The notes under the pieces were generated by a model. That model ran no database searches. It saw only the letters and a list, made by a program, of their open reading frames with translations, and was not told where the DNA came from. A program made the position numbers and the translations under genes. Positions 21,882 to 31,929 of a stretch of 64,000 nucleotides of DNA are shown here, in pieces; position 1 is the stretch's first letter; each line of letters begins with the position of its first letter. The DNA is from Rapana venosa (lineage: Eukaryota; Mollusca; Gastropoda; Neogastropoda; Muricidae), in the NCBI GenBank assembly GCA_028751875.1, contig CM054154.1:54833470-54897469 (forward strand). The letters are read 5' to 3'.

Positions 21882-21934
21882 TTAAGTGATATCAGACAAC
21901 CCCCAAAAAAGGAGACTGAATAAAGGGGAGAAGA

Positions 21935-22230
21935 AGAGGGGGGGGGGGAGAGAGAAAAGGGGGGGGGGGGAGATATCATTTTTGTGGGTGCGTGTGGTGT
22001 GTGTGTGTGTGTGTGTGTTTTGTGGTGTGTGGTTTTTTGTGTGGTGTGCGTCCCTATGCATGCGTGTGTTTTATTGTGTGTGTGTGCGCGCGGGGATGTG
22101 AGTGTGCGTGGGCGCGCCCGTGTGCGTTTGCGCGTGGTTTGTGTTCGCGCACACGTGTGTACGTGCGTGTATGCGTATGTGCCCGTGTATGCATGTGTGA
22201 ATGTGTGTGTGTGTGCGCGTTTGTGTGATC
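21935..22230. repeat. G-runs and GT/GC-rich microsatellite in X copy 1
   Basis: Two G-runs (21940-21970) then alternating purine-pyrimidine GT/GC repeats. Many frames over it on both strands are artefacts. Confidence 0.92.
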
Positions 22231-22329
22231 GGCCACAGCACCTACATGTGCCAGGTGCTTCCTGGCTGTGTGTCAGTTTCAAGTTGTTAGATTTCTCAAG
22301 CACATGTGTGCCGTGGGCATCTTCTTGTA

Positions 22330-22490
22330 GTTACGTGTGTGTGGTGTGCACATGCGCACGTGTATGAGTGTGCGTGCGCGCGTATGTGTGAGTATAGGGT
22401 ATCATGTATTTATGCCATTTTGTGTGTGTGTATGTTTGTCTGCTTGTGTGTGTATGTGTGTGTGTGCACGTGGGCTCATGTGTGTGTGTT
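22330..22490. repeat. second GT-rich microsatellite in X copy 1
   Basis: TGTG/TGCG repeats, matched by 55900-56065 in copy 2. Confidence 0.9.
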
Positions 22491-22507
22491 TATTTATTTT
22501 GCTTAAT

Positions 22508-22605
22508 CTTTTATTTCGAGGATAATGGAATAAGCACTCATGTGTTTTTTTAAAAATCTAGTTCCTGTGTATATGCAGTTTTGTAAATTTTGTCATCCGT
22601 TTTGT
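22508..22605 (-). mobile_element. SINE tail embedded in X copy 1
   Basis: On the minus strand it reads CGGATGACAAAATTTACAAA, CTGCATATACACAGGAACTAG and TGAGTGCTTATTCCATTATC then CTCGAAATAAAAG. This is the same tail as the SINE at 13940-14165. It is at the same place in X copy 2, so it belongs to X or entered before the copies separated. Confidence 0.75.
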
Positions 22606-23619
22606 GTGTGTGTGTTTTCTTTCTGCTTTTTTGGGGGTGTTGCTTTAATGTCAAAGTGTAGGCCTGTGTGCAATTTGTTTGTTTTTTTACACAACACAGG
22701 ACTGATAAGGAGATAAACATTTGATCACAACAATTTCTTAACAGGATCAGAAAATGCTTTTTGTATAGTATCAGAAACATCAGTGTAATAAAAACCTGAG
22801 CCATTTGTGAGGTATCTTTGTCTGATGACAGTGTGGGATACTGACAAGACATCTGTTTTCTAGTGTGTTCTCGGGGCTATAATTATGAGCTGTACTGGAA
22901 TTGGTTCATGAACAAACCTTCAGCTGTAGCAAGGATATCGCTAAAAGCTGATGAAACAGTAGACTGTGTACGTGCTGTAACGCCTGACCAGCAGGAGTGT
23001 TTATAGAGAAGTCAGAAAGCTGACACTAATGACTGCGGCAGACTCTCTCCCCACGCTCTCCATCACCCTGCCTCTCACGGCGCTGGCCCCGCGCGGTAGC
23101 CGCTAAAGTGTGTTTATTTATAGCCTCGTTCTGCCAACAGGTTCAATTTTGCAGCCCCCCAAAAGGTTAGTCTGCATAAAGACATATTCAATGTTTTCTC
23201 TATGTTCATTGTTTGTATAATATAAACAAATGCTTTTTGAGAGAGAGAGTTAGAAATGTCTGTTTTATGTGATTGTGTTTCTTCCTGCACCTCTCCTGTT
23301 TATCTTCATGTCTGTTTGAACTGCTGTCACATCAACCAGTATGAAAGAAAGTACATGGAGTTTGGAGTCAAAAGAAAGCTCGTTTAAAGCTCATTTTAAA
23401 GAGTGCTTTTCTTGTTGTTTTTAAACATATCACTGTGCAAGTGGATGTGTGAAAGACACAAGGGTAATTTACGGCTGAACAGGGCTACAGCTGCAAGCCC
23501 CTAGTGCCACCTTTCCTAGTGCTGCCTTTCCTTTTGCCCTGTTTATTTATATCCAAGCGCTGCCAGCTGCCTGTCATGAACTTTGGCTGGGAAACTAAAC
23601 GAGGGAATGAGAAGCAGTG

Positions 23620-24000
23620 CAGAGTGTAAAGCCTTTCATGCCCCATTTTTCTGAAAACTCCCTCATCAGCATATTCAATAATTTAAAACTGGCATTTGAA
23701 ATTGTGAAAGGTCTTTATCACAGTCTCTTAGGACATTTGTTATAGTTGCATTAACGTTAATTACCTGTGTTTATGTTTTTATAATTCCTGTTGCATTGAC
23801 AAGTTTCTTCATGGTTGGTGGGTGGGTGGGGTTTTTCTTGGTGGGGGGGGGTTATTTTTATTTTATTATTTTTTTAATAAGACATCCACCCCTCCATTTT
23901 CCCCTCTCCTCTAATATCACTAGAAGTGAACAGACGTAAAATTGAAGTCAACAACAACTTCTTTTTTCAATGTCTTGATAAGAACTCTTTATGTATGTTT
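23620..24000. other. unassigned sequence right of X copy 1
   Basis: AT-rich, with GGTGGGTGGGTGGGG and GGTGGGGGGGG near 23817-23850. No coding signal seen. Confidence 0.5.
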
Positions 24001-24052
<52 letters not shown>

Positions 24053-24073
24053 GAGATAGATAGATAGATAGAT
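24001..24073. repeat. (GATA)n microsatellite
   Basis: About 18 TAGA units with one GAGA interruption. Confidence 0.97.
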
Positions 24074-24229
24074 CTATATTCAATGTTGGTGAGTAACTCT
24101 TTACCCAAACGCTTCAAAATTCTAGGTGATCCCCAAGCTATAGTCTGGTGACACTTCGATCCTCAAATATAGTCCTATTGCTATATATCCATCTTTCAAA
24201 ACACTAAAAAAACATATAAATAAACACTT

Positions 24230-25460
24230 GTCCGTCATTTTAGTACTAATAAACCAACCTAGTTCACCCTAATCAGATGGATTTAGGACAAACCACTGTT
24301 GTCATACTGCACTCATAGTTCTTAGACAAATGGCTATAAATAATAATGACAATAAATTTACATAGACTTCAAACACATTTGATATGATTGACCACTCTTT
24401 CCTCATCAGCAAGACCTATAAATATTCTAGGAAACACTTTTGAGTGCTAGCTTCCTATCATTAAAAAAAAAGACAACCAGTGTGTTTAAATAGCCACATC
24501 CACATATTCTGAAATCCATTTGCTACAGAGTACCACCGGGGACCCAATTAGGGCAAAACTCTCTTTTCATTATACATAAATGACCTTCCTCTCTTTACTA
24601 TATTCAAACATTAACTATTTGCTGATGACACAATGATTCATACAACCGTAACAGCATTTACTCTCTTGCAAACATAAATTATTACAAAAAAGCGCTGATG
24701 ACTTTGTTCGATTGGTTGAACTAACCCCATGTCTGTACACCCCAAAAACAAATAATATGTCACCCATACCGCCTCACAAAAGCAACTTTCTCCAATCCAA
24801 ATCAAAAAGGAAGTAATTAAACAAGCATCTCACCACAAAGTTCTAGGAATAACACGACGAAAATCTTAGCAGGTTCTACCACATATCTCATGTACACAAA
24901 TAATGTCCCAAAGAGTATACCAGTTGACTAAATTTAGACACTTTCTTAACCTTCACTCAAGGAAACTATTCTTCCAAGTTTATATAAATCCATAGTTTAT
25001 AATATTAATAATATCTGAATTTATATAGGCTGAATTTGTAAAACAAACAATCGAAGCGCTTCTTTGTTTTGCTTCATCCAGTTGGTTCTGCTTGTGAAAA
25101 CCCTCTGAAACGTTACTAAGTCTGAGAGTAAATGGGGCTCTTAAACTGAGTCTTTTTGAAAAAGACACCTTGCTAGACGTGGATTATTCTCAGTTAATAT
25201 TCTTCCCCTCTTTACCCAAAGACTAAGATACAAGCAAGGCCTCATGACATTTAATATAATGTCAGGAAAAGTTCTTTCATTGTACAAGACAATTCAATGT
25301 TCCTTCCAGAAATACTGGTCTAAAGTCAAGTGTCCATCACGAATAGACTGGTTCGATATAGGTGTACTGTACTCAGGCCTATGCTGTGGATTTCACTCTT
25401 CTGATTCAAACTCTTATAGGGTTTTCCAGAAATGGAAAATTCTAGATCTTTTCCTATTGT
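24230..25460 (+). pseudogene. CR1-like LINE 'Q', RT and C-terminus, decayed
   Basis: Plus-strand pieces in changing frames: SNTFDMIDHSF (palm A, about 24385), VPPGTQLG (about 24530; the GVPQGS/T-x-LGP box), SLYINDLPLFTIFKH then LFADDTM (24563-24640; catalytic Asp pair kept), HHKVLGIT (about 24830). After a short SINE-tail insertion the C-terminal part gives RLRYKQGLMTFNIMSGKV (about 25225-25280), PSRIDWFDIGVLYSG (about 25330-25375). This C-terminus matches the PRLDLYKTSLRYSG form at 44690-44905. At least six stops or shifts. Assigned to the CR1/jockey group by these motifs. Confidence 0.75.
25008..25062 (-). mobile_element. short SINE/L2 3'-tail fragment
   Basis: CTGAATTTATATAGGCTGAA and CAATCGAAGCGCTTC on the plus strand match, in reverse, the SINE tail at 32762-32820 with several changes. 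It sits inside LINE Q. Confidence 0.6.
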
Positions 25461-25649
25461 TCTTTAGTATCCTAAAGAGGATTAGGGCTCGGTCTATTTC
25501 TATTGGGACTGAAAGACATAAGGGGGGTGGGGCAAAGATAGGAAAAATGGAAGAAAAAAAGGAAGAAGAGTAAGTAGTATTGAAATTAATTACTTCAACT
25601 CATCAGCAGTCACATTGTCTTCACCCCGACTGTCACTTGTGTGCTATCA

Positions 25650-26125
25650 TTACAGTGTATAGTGCAATTCGAAAGTACCTGTCCACCAGATGCAACAGCC
25701 AAACTTGTCACTTTTTCTCATTCTTTTCAAGTCTGGACTATTGCATTCTCTTTTGCCTGGTCTGCCAGGCATCATCTATCCCAATCCCTTCAACGATACA
25801 AACTCTGCAGGCGATAGTTTTCAGAAAGAAAAATCTGAGCACAATTGACCCCATCTTGTGATCTCTCACTGGTTGTCTGTGCCACAGAGAGTAAATTATA
25901 AGATCAGTACCCTCTGTTTACAAATGTCTCCACAAAAAACCGCACCTCCTACTCTGTGAACGTTTCAACTGTACACTCCTTCTTCGTTCCCTCGACTCTG
26001 CTGCAGTACATTGTGTAACAAGTACCTAGTTCACCCAATCCACCCTTGGCACCGCTCTTCTCTATTTCGATGTCCATCGAACTGGAATGAGCTCCTTTCT
26101 CTCTCAGGCTTCTCTGTATTGTCTG
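25650..26125 (+). pseudogene. L2-like LINE C-terminal fragment
   Basis: Nucleotide-level parallel to 41395-41835 of the long L2-like LINE. Shared stretches are AGTGCAATTCGAAAGTACCT, TCTTTTGCCTGGTCTGCCAG (TCTTTTGTCTGGTCTGCCAG in the other copy), AAACTCTGCAG, CTCTCACTGGTTGTCTGTGC, AGATCAGTACCCTCTGTT. Frames are broken. A TTGTTGTTGTGTTGTTTTG stretch follows at 26160 and similarity ends. Confidence 0.82.
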
Positions 26126-26689
26126 GCTCGCTTGTTGAGGGTGGATTTGGGTTGCTTGTTGTTGTTGTGTTGTTTTGTTTTGGTGTTTTTTTTTAAATAT
26201 CTCCATTTCTCTCGGTTACCAACCACGCCACTGTGGAATTTTCGTTTTTTTCTTTTTTTTTTCTCGGACTTCCTTGACAGATGATAGCGTTATGCACAAA
26301 TTGTGTGCTACAGAGTGGTAGAATTGATTTTATCCTTTCTTCACCTTCCCCACTATACCTATCAGGTATTCACTCCCCCTCTTAATATTATTCATTGTCT
26401 TATCTTTACTCCCTTATCATCCCTCTTGCGTTACCTTACTATACATTCCTCACTAACATCTTACACGCGCAAATAGATGTATTCAAAGGACACAATTCAA
26501 GGCCCTCCAAGGATTAATATTTTTTTTTTTTTATAAAAGCTTACGGAATTTGCCACCTAAGTATTAAACCATGCAGTCAATAAAATCGAAGATATAACAA
26601 GATCATCACAAACCAAGGCAAACCATTTCATATACTAGGGCTTCGAGTCAAGACTTACAGAAGCATAAACCACACTGACATTTCCATTC
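26126..26689. other. unassigned T-rich sequence
   Basis: Contains two long T-runs (26186-26194, 26519-26532). Its last ~150 bases may be the start of the LINE Q fragment that follows, but I could not read it with confidence. Confidence 0.4.
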
Positions 26690-27237
26690 CAAGGATATAA
26701 AATTGTTGAAGAGATCGCAAAGCCAAGAACAGGTATCTTAATCTATATTAGTGAGTCGTAACGTTCAAACGTCTTTTCCATCTTGAGACGTTATGAAGTA
26801 GGAATCCATCTGGAATCGAAATGTAGCTATAAAAAGTTGCAGGCCAGGCCTATTATAATGGGGTACTGTACAGAAATCCAACTGAAAGAAAAAACTGGAT
26901 AGACAAGTTTTACTCAAAGATGAACGTAGTCCTATTCGAAATTAGGGAATTATCTTACGAGGTGATTTTATATTGACTTAGCAAAAGTAAACAACCATGT
27001 ACACAAGGTATTAACTCATTCAATCTTCACAATTAGTTACATCACCCCAAGAGGTCACATCAAATTTAACCACAATTATTGATTCACATCTCTGTATCAA
27101 ACCTAAAAACATTCATATAAAATGTGTGTCCCTGTACATAACTGTAGCGATCCCACTACCCAGTCTGTACCCACATGTCAAAAAAAAGGAACACAAATTT
27201 AAAACTGGCCATTAAAACTATAACCATTCGTTCTTTT
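26690..27237 (+). pseudogene. LINE Q endonuclease fragment, left of an insertion
   Basis: Plus-strand reading with shifts: KPRTGI-ISIYIS-type start near 26720, YEVGIHLESKC (26790-26822), KNWIDKFYSKMN (26890-26925), a decayed GDFN box, LVTSPQEVTSN then STT-IIDSHL (27025-27095), and CVSLYITV-IPL-PSLYPH-KK (27125-27185), which fits the SDHYPV...W region of the AP endonuclease. The reading stops at the TSD (27228-27237) and resumes at 30492. Same family as 24230-25460 by order of domains; inference. Confidence 0.7.
27228..27237. repeat. left TSD of the RTE-like LINE in Q
   Basis: TCGTTCTTTT, repeated at 30482-30491. Confidence 0.75.
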
Positions 27238-27649
27238 CCCCCCGTGGGGACTCCCGGGGTTGGTTGCTTGCAAAGCGAGCATTGCAAGAATAGGATCCCT
27301 GCCTCCATCCAGGCAGGTCGTAAGAGGCGATCAGGTGGAAACCTTCTCCTGGTAGTTGGGGTTGGGCACAGGGCTAACACCCTGCCCATAAAAAAGAGAA
27401 GTTACGAAACAGCAAAGAGCAAAATATACTTTTGCGTGAAAAAGAACTCCCGGGTCAAGTGAGACTCGTATGAATGCTCATGGCCAAAGCCGGGGAGGAA
27501 GTACCACAGGAATAAGGGAAGGCCCCTAACACCACCAAAACTTAAGATAAGAATAGGACCATTGGAGACATAGAGGACGATGTATGAGAAAGGCAAGCTG
27601 GCCACAGGTAACATTAGAGATGAGAAGATTCAACTCATGTTCCTAGGAG

Positions 27650-28220
27650 TAAGCGAGAGTAGATGGACTGGATCTGCGGGAGAATGAAGAACCACCACGG
27701 AGAAACCGTCCTTACTCTGGGTGAGGATGACGAACAGCACACGAGGGGTAGCCATCATCCTCAAGAAAGGCGTTGAGCGATGCCTTTATGAAGTGAAGCC
27801 CATCACGCAGACTAATGAGTGCGAGATGAAGGGGAAGGCACATCAACATCACCATCATCCAGTGCTACGCACCAACCAACAACCCGCAACGATGAGGTGC
27901 AAGAACGAATTCTACCACCAGTGCAGACAGAGACAGAGAAAGCCCCACGCCATGAACTCATTCATCTTCTGGGGGACCTCAATGCCAAGGTCAGAAGCAA
28001 CAACACCGACTATGAGAGGTCGTGGGAAACCACAGGGTGGGGAACACAAATGGACAACGGGGGAGAGACTTGTGGAGTTCTGCACCATGAACAAACTTGT
28101 GATTAGGAGGGACCCTCTTCACGCACCGGGACATCCACAAGTGACTTGGGCGTCGCGAATGGGAGGGAAAGATATGAACCATAATTGACATTGATGATCA
28201 ATGGTATGTGTAGACGATCT
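27650..28220 (+). pseudogene. RTE-like AP endonuclease, broken
   Basis: Frames at 27721 and 27819 together give an endonuclease: HTRGVAIILKKGVERCLYE (GVA-x-I box), MKGKAH-INI-TIIQCYAPT (YAPT box near 27865), then VQERFYHQ-Q, ELIHLLGDLNAKV (GDFNA box, 27954-27995), LVEFCTMNKLVI (28066-28105), H-DIHK-VTWASRMGGK (about 28125-28170) and IDH near 28190. The catalytic Asp-Asn pair of the GDLN box is kept. This enzyme nicks DNA at the insertion site. Confidence 0.82.
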
Positions 28221-28399
28221 CTACTGGATGTGGAACCCAAGCTAAGGCAGATGTCGGGAGCAAATCACTGGTGACAGCACACATCCAGATGAAATGAAGG
28301 AAGGAACACAAGACCAACCATCAAGCGCGATTTGATACCCAGCAATTGAGAGACACCAAAGTGAAGATCTGCATTCATCAAATGATCTGAGGAAACAGA

Positions 28400-30460
28400 T
28401 TCCACATCCTGCAGAACATGACAGAACAGACTGACATAGATACGACATGGAAGCAGTCTGTAAAACTGTCACTGAGAGCAGCAAGGTCAACACGAACATC
28501 AAAAGAAGAAGACACAATGATGGATCAACCACCACGCGACCTCAATGCATCAAAAGAAAGGAGAGAGACCAAGAAGAGACTTTCTGCAAAGTAAAGTCTC
28601 CATGGCTACGAGAGGGCAGAAGAGTTGTACAGGAGGCAACAGGAAGTGAAGCGACTCGCATGCCGTGACCAAGAGGAGAAGCCATGGACCAGCTGGCAGC
28701 TGAGTCCGAAGAGGCGGCGGGCCCAAGGAGAGCAAGGGAGGTCGACAGATACCAGTAAAGTAATGCAACAAATTTATGAGGGAGCGTTGGGGGGACCATT
28801 CAGGGGACTGATAAGGGAAACTGTTGACAACAGAGAAAGAGCAAGAAGAAGATGAGCTGAACACTTCCAGGGAAGTTCTCAACGACCCACCACCTGACGA
28901 GACAGCCGACATCCCAGAAAGCTACTAAAGACTTAGAATGATGTCAACCCCCAAAAAAGGAAAGAGGATAGTGGCTGCCTCAAGACCTCAAAGAACGGGC
29001 AAGTCAGCAGGCCAGGGACAACCTGGTGCCGAAACTGTTCAAGCAGATTACTTGATAGCAGCTGACATACTCCAACCAATGTTCACAGCTGCATGGAAGA
29101 ACGAGAAGGTTGTACCTGATTGGACCAAGGGAGTGATAGTCAAAATCCCTAGAAAGGGAACCCTAGCGCTGCAACAAACTGGAGGGGAATTACTCTTTTG
29201 TCTGTGCAAGCAAGATACTGGCAAGGTTCATCATCCAGAAGAATATTCAGACGCTGTGGGACGAATTGCTTTTGAGGAAAGGAACATGAGGGTTCAGGAA
29301 GCAACGAGGAGTTATAGACCGATAGTCACGCTCAGAAAACTCATTGAACTTGCACAGAGTGGCAAAGACAACTGTAAGTGAATTTTGTGGACTTCGAAAA
29401 GGCATTTGACAGCATACACAAAGACAGCTTTGGAGTATCCTTCGACACTATGGCATCCATTCGAAATGGTAACCTTATCAAAAGCTTCTATGACAAACTG
29501 CAGATGCTCTGTGGGCCATACAAACTGTTCTTCGAAGTCAGACTGAGTAAGACAAGATGTGTGATGTCAGTAGTTCTCTTCAATCTGGCCACGGGATTGG
29601 AGTGATGAGAAGGACGACAGAAAGACACCCCAACGAGGGATTCGCTGGAACCTGTTCTCAACACTAGGAAGACCTTTGACTTTGCGGATGACCTGGCGCT
29701 GCTGTCCCACACACACCCAACATATCCAGGAGAAGACCCGCAGACTCCAAAACATTCGGACAGGCAAGTGGGGTTCCATATTAGCACCAAGAAAACAGAA
29801 CAATGTCGCTCAATGTGAACACACAGCCCCTGTGAAAGTGAATGGCAATGAATTGCGCCAGACCAGACAAGTTCACATACTTGGAGCAGCATCATAACCA
29901 AGGAGGGCGCAAAAGAAGACATCCACAACAGACTGGGGCAAGACCAGTATATGTGTTTAGGGAGATGAACAATTTCTGGGAGGATCAGCTCCAGTACAGC
30001 ACCACACCAAGCTGAAAAGCTCTACCAGAGCTGTGTTGTGTCTACACTCCTTTACGGTTCTGAGTGCTGGAGGATGACGGAAGTGGATGTACCAAACTTC
30101 GATACTTCCACACATATCCTCTGCGAAGAAACTATCCGGATCTTTTGGCAGAGAAGATCTCCCAATGAGACCTGCTACGGAGATGCAGGCAAGAAGACAT
30201 GGGAACCATCATCACCAGACCACGGTGGAATGGATTGGGCACATCCTCCGGGAAGAGGGACACAGTCAATACATGAACAGCATTGCACTAGACCCCAGAA
30301 GGAAAGGAAAAAGAAAGGGAAGACCATAAGCAAACGTGGAGGGAATGTAGAAAGTGAGATGAAGGCCATGCAAGCACTCTTGGAGATCAGTGAATAGGTT
30401 GGCCCAGGGGAATTAGGCAGGAGGTGGCAGTGCTTTGTTGCTGGCCTACACACCGCTGGG
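28400..30460 (+). pseudogene. RTE-like reverse transcriptase, broken
   Basis: Read through many frameshifts: TWEAVCKTVTESSKV (28443-28490), KSPWLRE (28597), VVPDWTKGVIVKIPRKGTL (29108-29165), NFVDFEKAFDSIHKDSF (29381-29430), a decayed RQGCVMS box (near 29557), and FADDLALLSHTH (29680-29715) with both catalytic Asp present. The C-terminus has LYGSECWRMTE (30049-30082), a WIGHILREEGHSQYM stretch (30232-30280), LDPRRKGKRKGRP, and FVAGLHTAG near 30435. At least eight frame breaks, so it is older than the copy at 5697-7598. Confidence 0.85.
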
Positions 30461-30481
30461 TTGTAATGGCAATGTTGATGA

Positions 30482-30491
30482 TCGTTCTTTT
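30482..30491. repeat. right TSD of the RTE-like LINE in Q
   Basis: TCGTTCTTTT, partner of 27228-27237. Confidence 0.75.
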
Positions 30492-30840
30492 GCCAAAATT
30501 TAATGAAGCAGCTTTTCTTACTAGAGTTAAGCAGTTCCATGCTCTCGGAAACACATCAATATTACTGATCAGACCTGGCCATTGAGTTCTGGTAAATGTT
30601 TTACTGAATCGTAAACATAACATGCCCAATTTAAAAATATAAGGAGCAAACATGTCCGCAAACACCTTGGTTTTACAAAGGAAATAGAAGAAGCAGGTTA
30701 TCTTAGAGCCTCTTAAAAGAAGAACATAAATATTATGAAGGAGGCCCAAAATAAGAAATGCCATAAACTCACAAAAACAGCAAGAGAAAAGGAAATATTT
30801 CCAAGATCTACTTTCATCGAAACAAAATTCAAGGAACTGG
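30492..30840 (+). pseudogene. LINE Q, continuation after the insertion
   Basis: Plus-strand reading, with shifts: N-NEAAFLTRVKQF-like start (30500-30535), LSGNTSILLI near 30550, FTRIVN-like stretch (30597), then FKNIRSKHVRKHLGFTKEIEEAGY (here split as FKNIRSKHVRKHLG and FTKEIEEAGYL) and RKYFQDLLSSKQNSR (30790-30830). These are the linker motifs between endonuclease and RT in this LINE type. The reading joins 26690-27237 when the RTE-like LINE is removed. It ends abruptly near 30840, where another LINE starts. Confidence 0.72.
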
Positions 30841-30913
30841 ATTCTATGGTAATCAAAATTGAAATGCTATTGTTCTGAAAATATCTAAACAACTTTTTAA
30901 GTCTGCAACAGAT

Positions 30914-31216
30914 ATTTTCTTGATCTGTACATACATAGCTCCAGTGCAATCACCTTTGTATGCAGTGTCACACTTTGAAAACGGCATTTCGGCTATTGAG
31001 TCTTGTATGCTAGACATTAGAGAAAGATATGGAGATGTTCCTTTTATCATTTGTGGTGAATTTAATGCCCGCCCAGGAATCTCCCAGGCCGTCGGGGTAA
31101 ATGATGCTAACTATTTCACAGAAACCCGTAAAGAAACATTGTTATGTGGAGGAAAACAGATACAAGAAATTCACCCGTATAGGGAACAAAATCATTTCGG
31201 CCACATCCTTTCTTGA
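30914..31216 (+). pseudogene. LINE C endonuclease fragment
   Basis: About 98 codons: TYIAPVQSPLYA (the Y-x-PP box of related copies is changed to YIAP), ENGISAIESCMLDIRERYG, then FIICGEFNARPG, the GDFNA box with Asp changed to Glu. The first and last nuclease strands are missing. Confidence 0.75.
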
Positions 31217-31929
31217 CGCTGGGGGCACAGTTTGATTTGTTTTTGTTAATGGGAACAACCAACGGAGACAATGTTGTAGTTTTACTTTATTCTAGCACTG
31301 GGCTGCCGTTTTATAGATTTTTTGCCATCTCAAGATCGCAAATCCATTTAATGAACGACTTGTTTGTAGATTTAAAAGAATAGACTCGCAAACACATGCC
31401 AATAGTTCTAACATTAACAGGCAAACTGTTTTAAAGAGTGATACTGAAGAAAGTCCCTATACTGTTCAAAAACTAATTTGAACCCTCAAAACTCTGACAG
31501 ATTTCGAGTAATTTGCTGGAAACCAATTCTCTACTGAAATTAAAAAAGCAACAGAGATGATAATCAAAATGTAAATTGTTCTATGTATCTGTTTAACCAG
31601 ACTTTTTTAAGACAAGCATAGAAATGTGTTGCTGAACTGAAGCAAACTAAAATTTGGGACAATAAAGATCAAAACAATCATGGTTTTGATAGAGAGTGCA
31701 AAAGACCAAAGATGTTGTAAGGAGAGGCTCTTTAGAACTATGAGAAAAGATAGGACAAAAGAAAATATAACAGTATATAGGAACTGAACAGAGAATATAT
31801 TTCCTTTACTCAAAATAAAGGCAGATGAGTACAAAGATGGGCCTTAGAAGTAGCTAATGAAGCTTATAACCCAAAAGGACCCTAGTCTTCTGGTCCACTT
31901 TCTTTGAGATCTATAGTGGTAAGCACAGA

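Larger units (their letters stand above)
21882..23619 (+). mobile_element. element X copy 1, right part
   Basis: Resumes with the TSD TTAAGTGATATC and AGACAACCCCCAAAA, parallel to 55480-57181. After about 22230 the two copies are very similar, including GTGATCGGCCACAG, TACATGTGCCAGGTGCTTCC, GTGTACGTGCTGTAACGCCT and GAAACTAAACGAGGGAATGA. It ends GAGAAGCAGTG at 23619; the next bases differ between the two copies. No transposase ORF is present. Confidence 0.85.
27238..30481 (+). mobile_element. RTE-like LINE, near full length, inserted in LINE Q
   Basis: A 3.2-kb insertion flanked by a 10-bp TSD. It begins CCCCCCCGTGGGGACTCCCG, followed by a GC-rich leader (CAAAGCGAGCATTGCAAGAA, CCATCCAGGCAGGTCGTAAG) recalled as typical for this family. 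It ends GGCAATGTTGATGA. It is a diverged relative of 5697-7598, adding the endonuclease half that the other copy lacks. Confidence 0.85.

Noticed and set aside
21728..22367. 191-codon His/Thr-rich and 127-codon Cys/Val-rich frames
   Set aside because: Readings of the GT/GC microsatellite in X copy 1; equivalents occur in every GT tract.
24980..25168. 62-codon minus-strand frame
   Set aside because: Overlaps a SINE-tail fragment and antisense of LINE Q; no motif.
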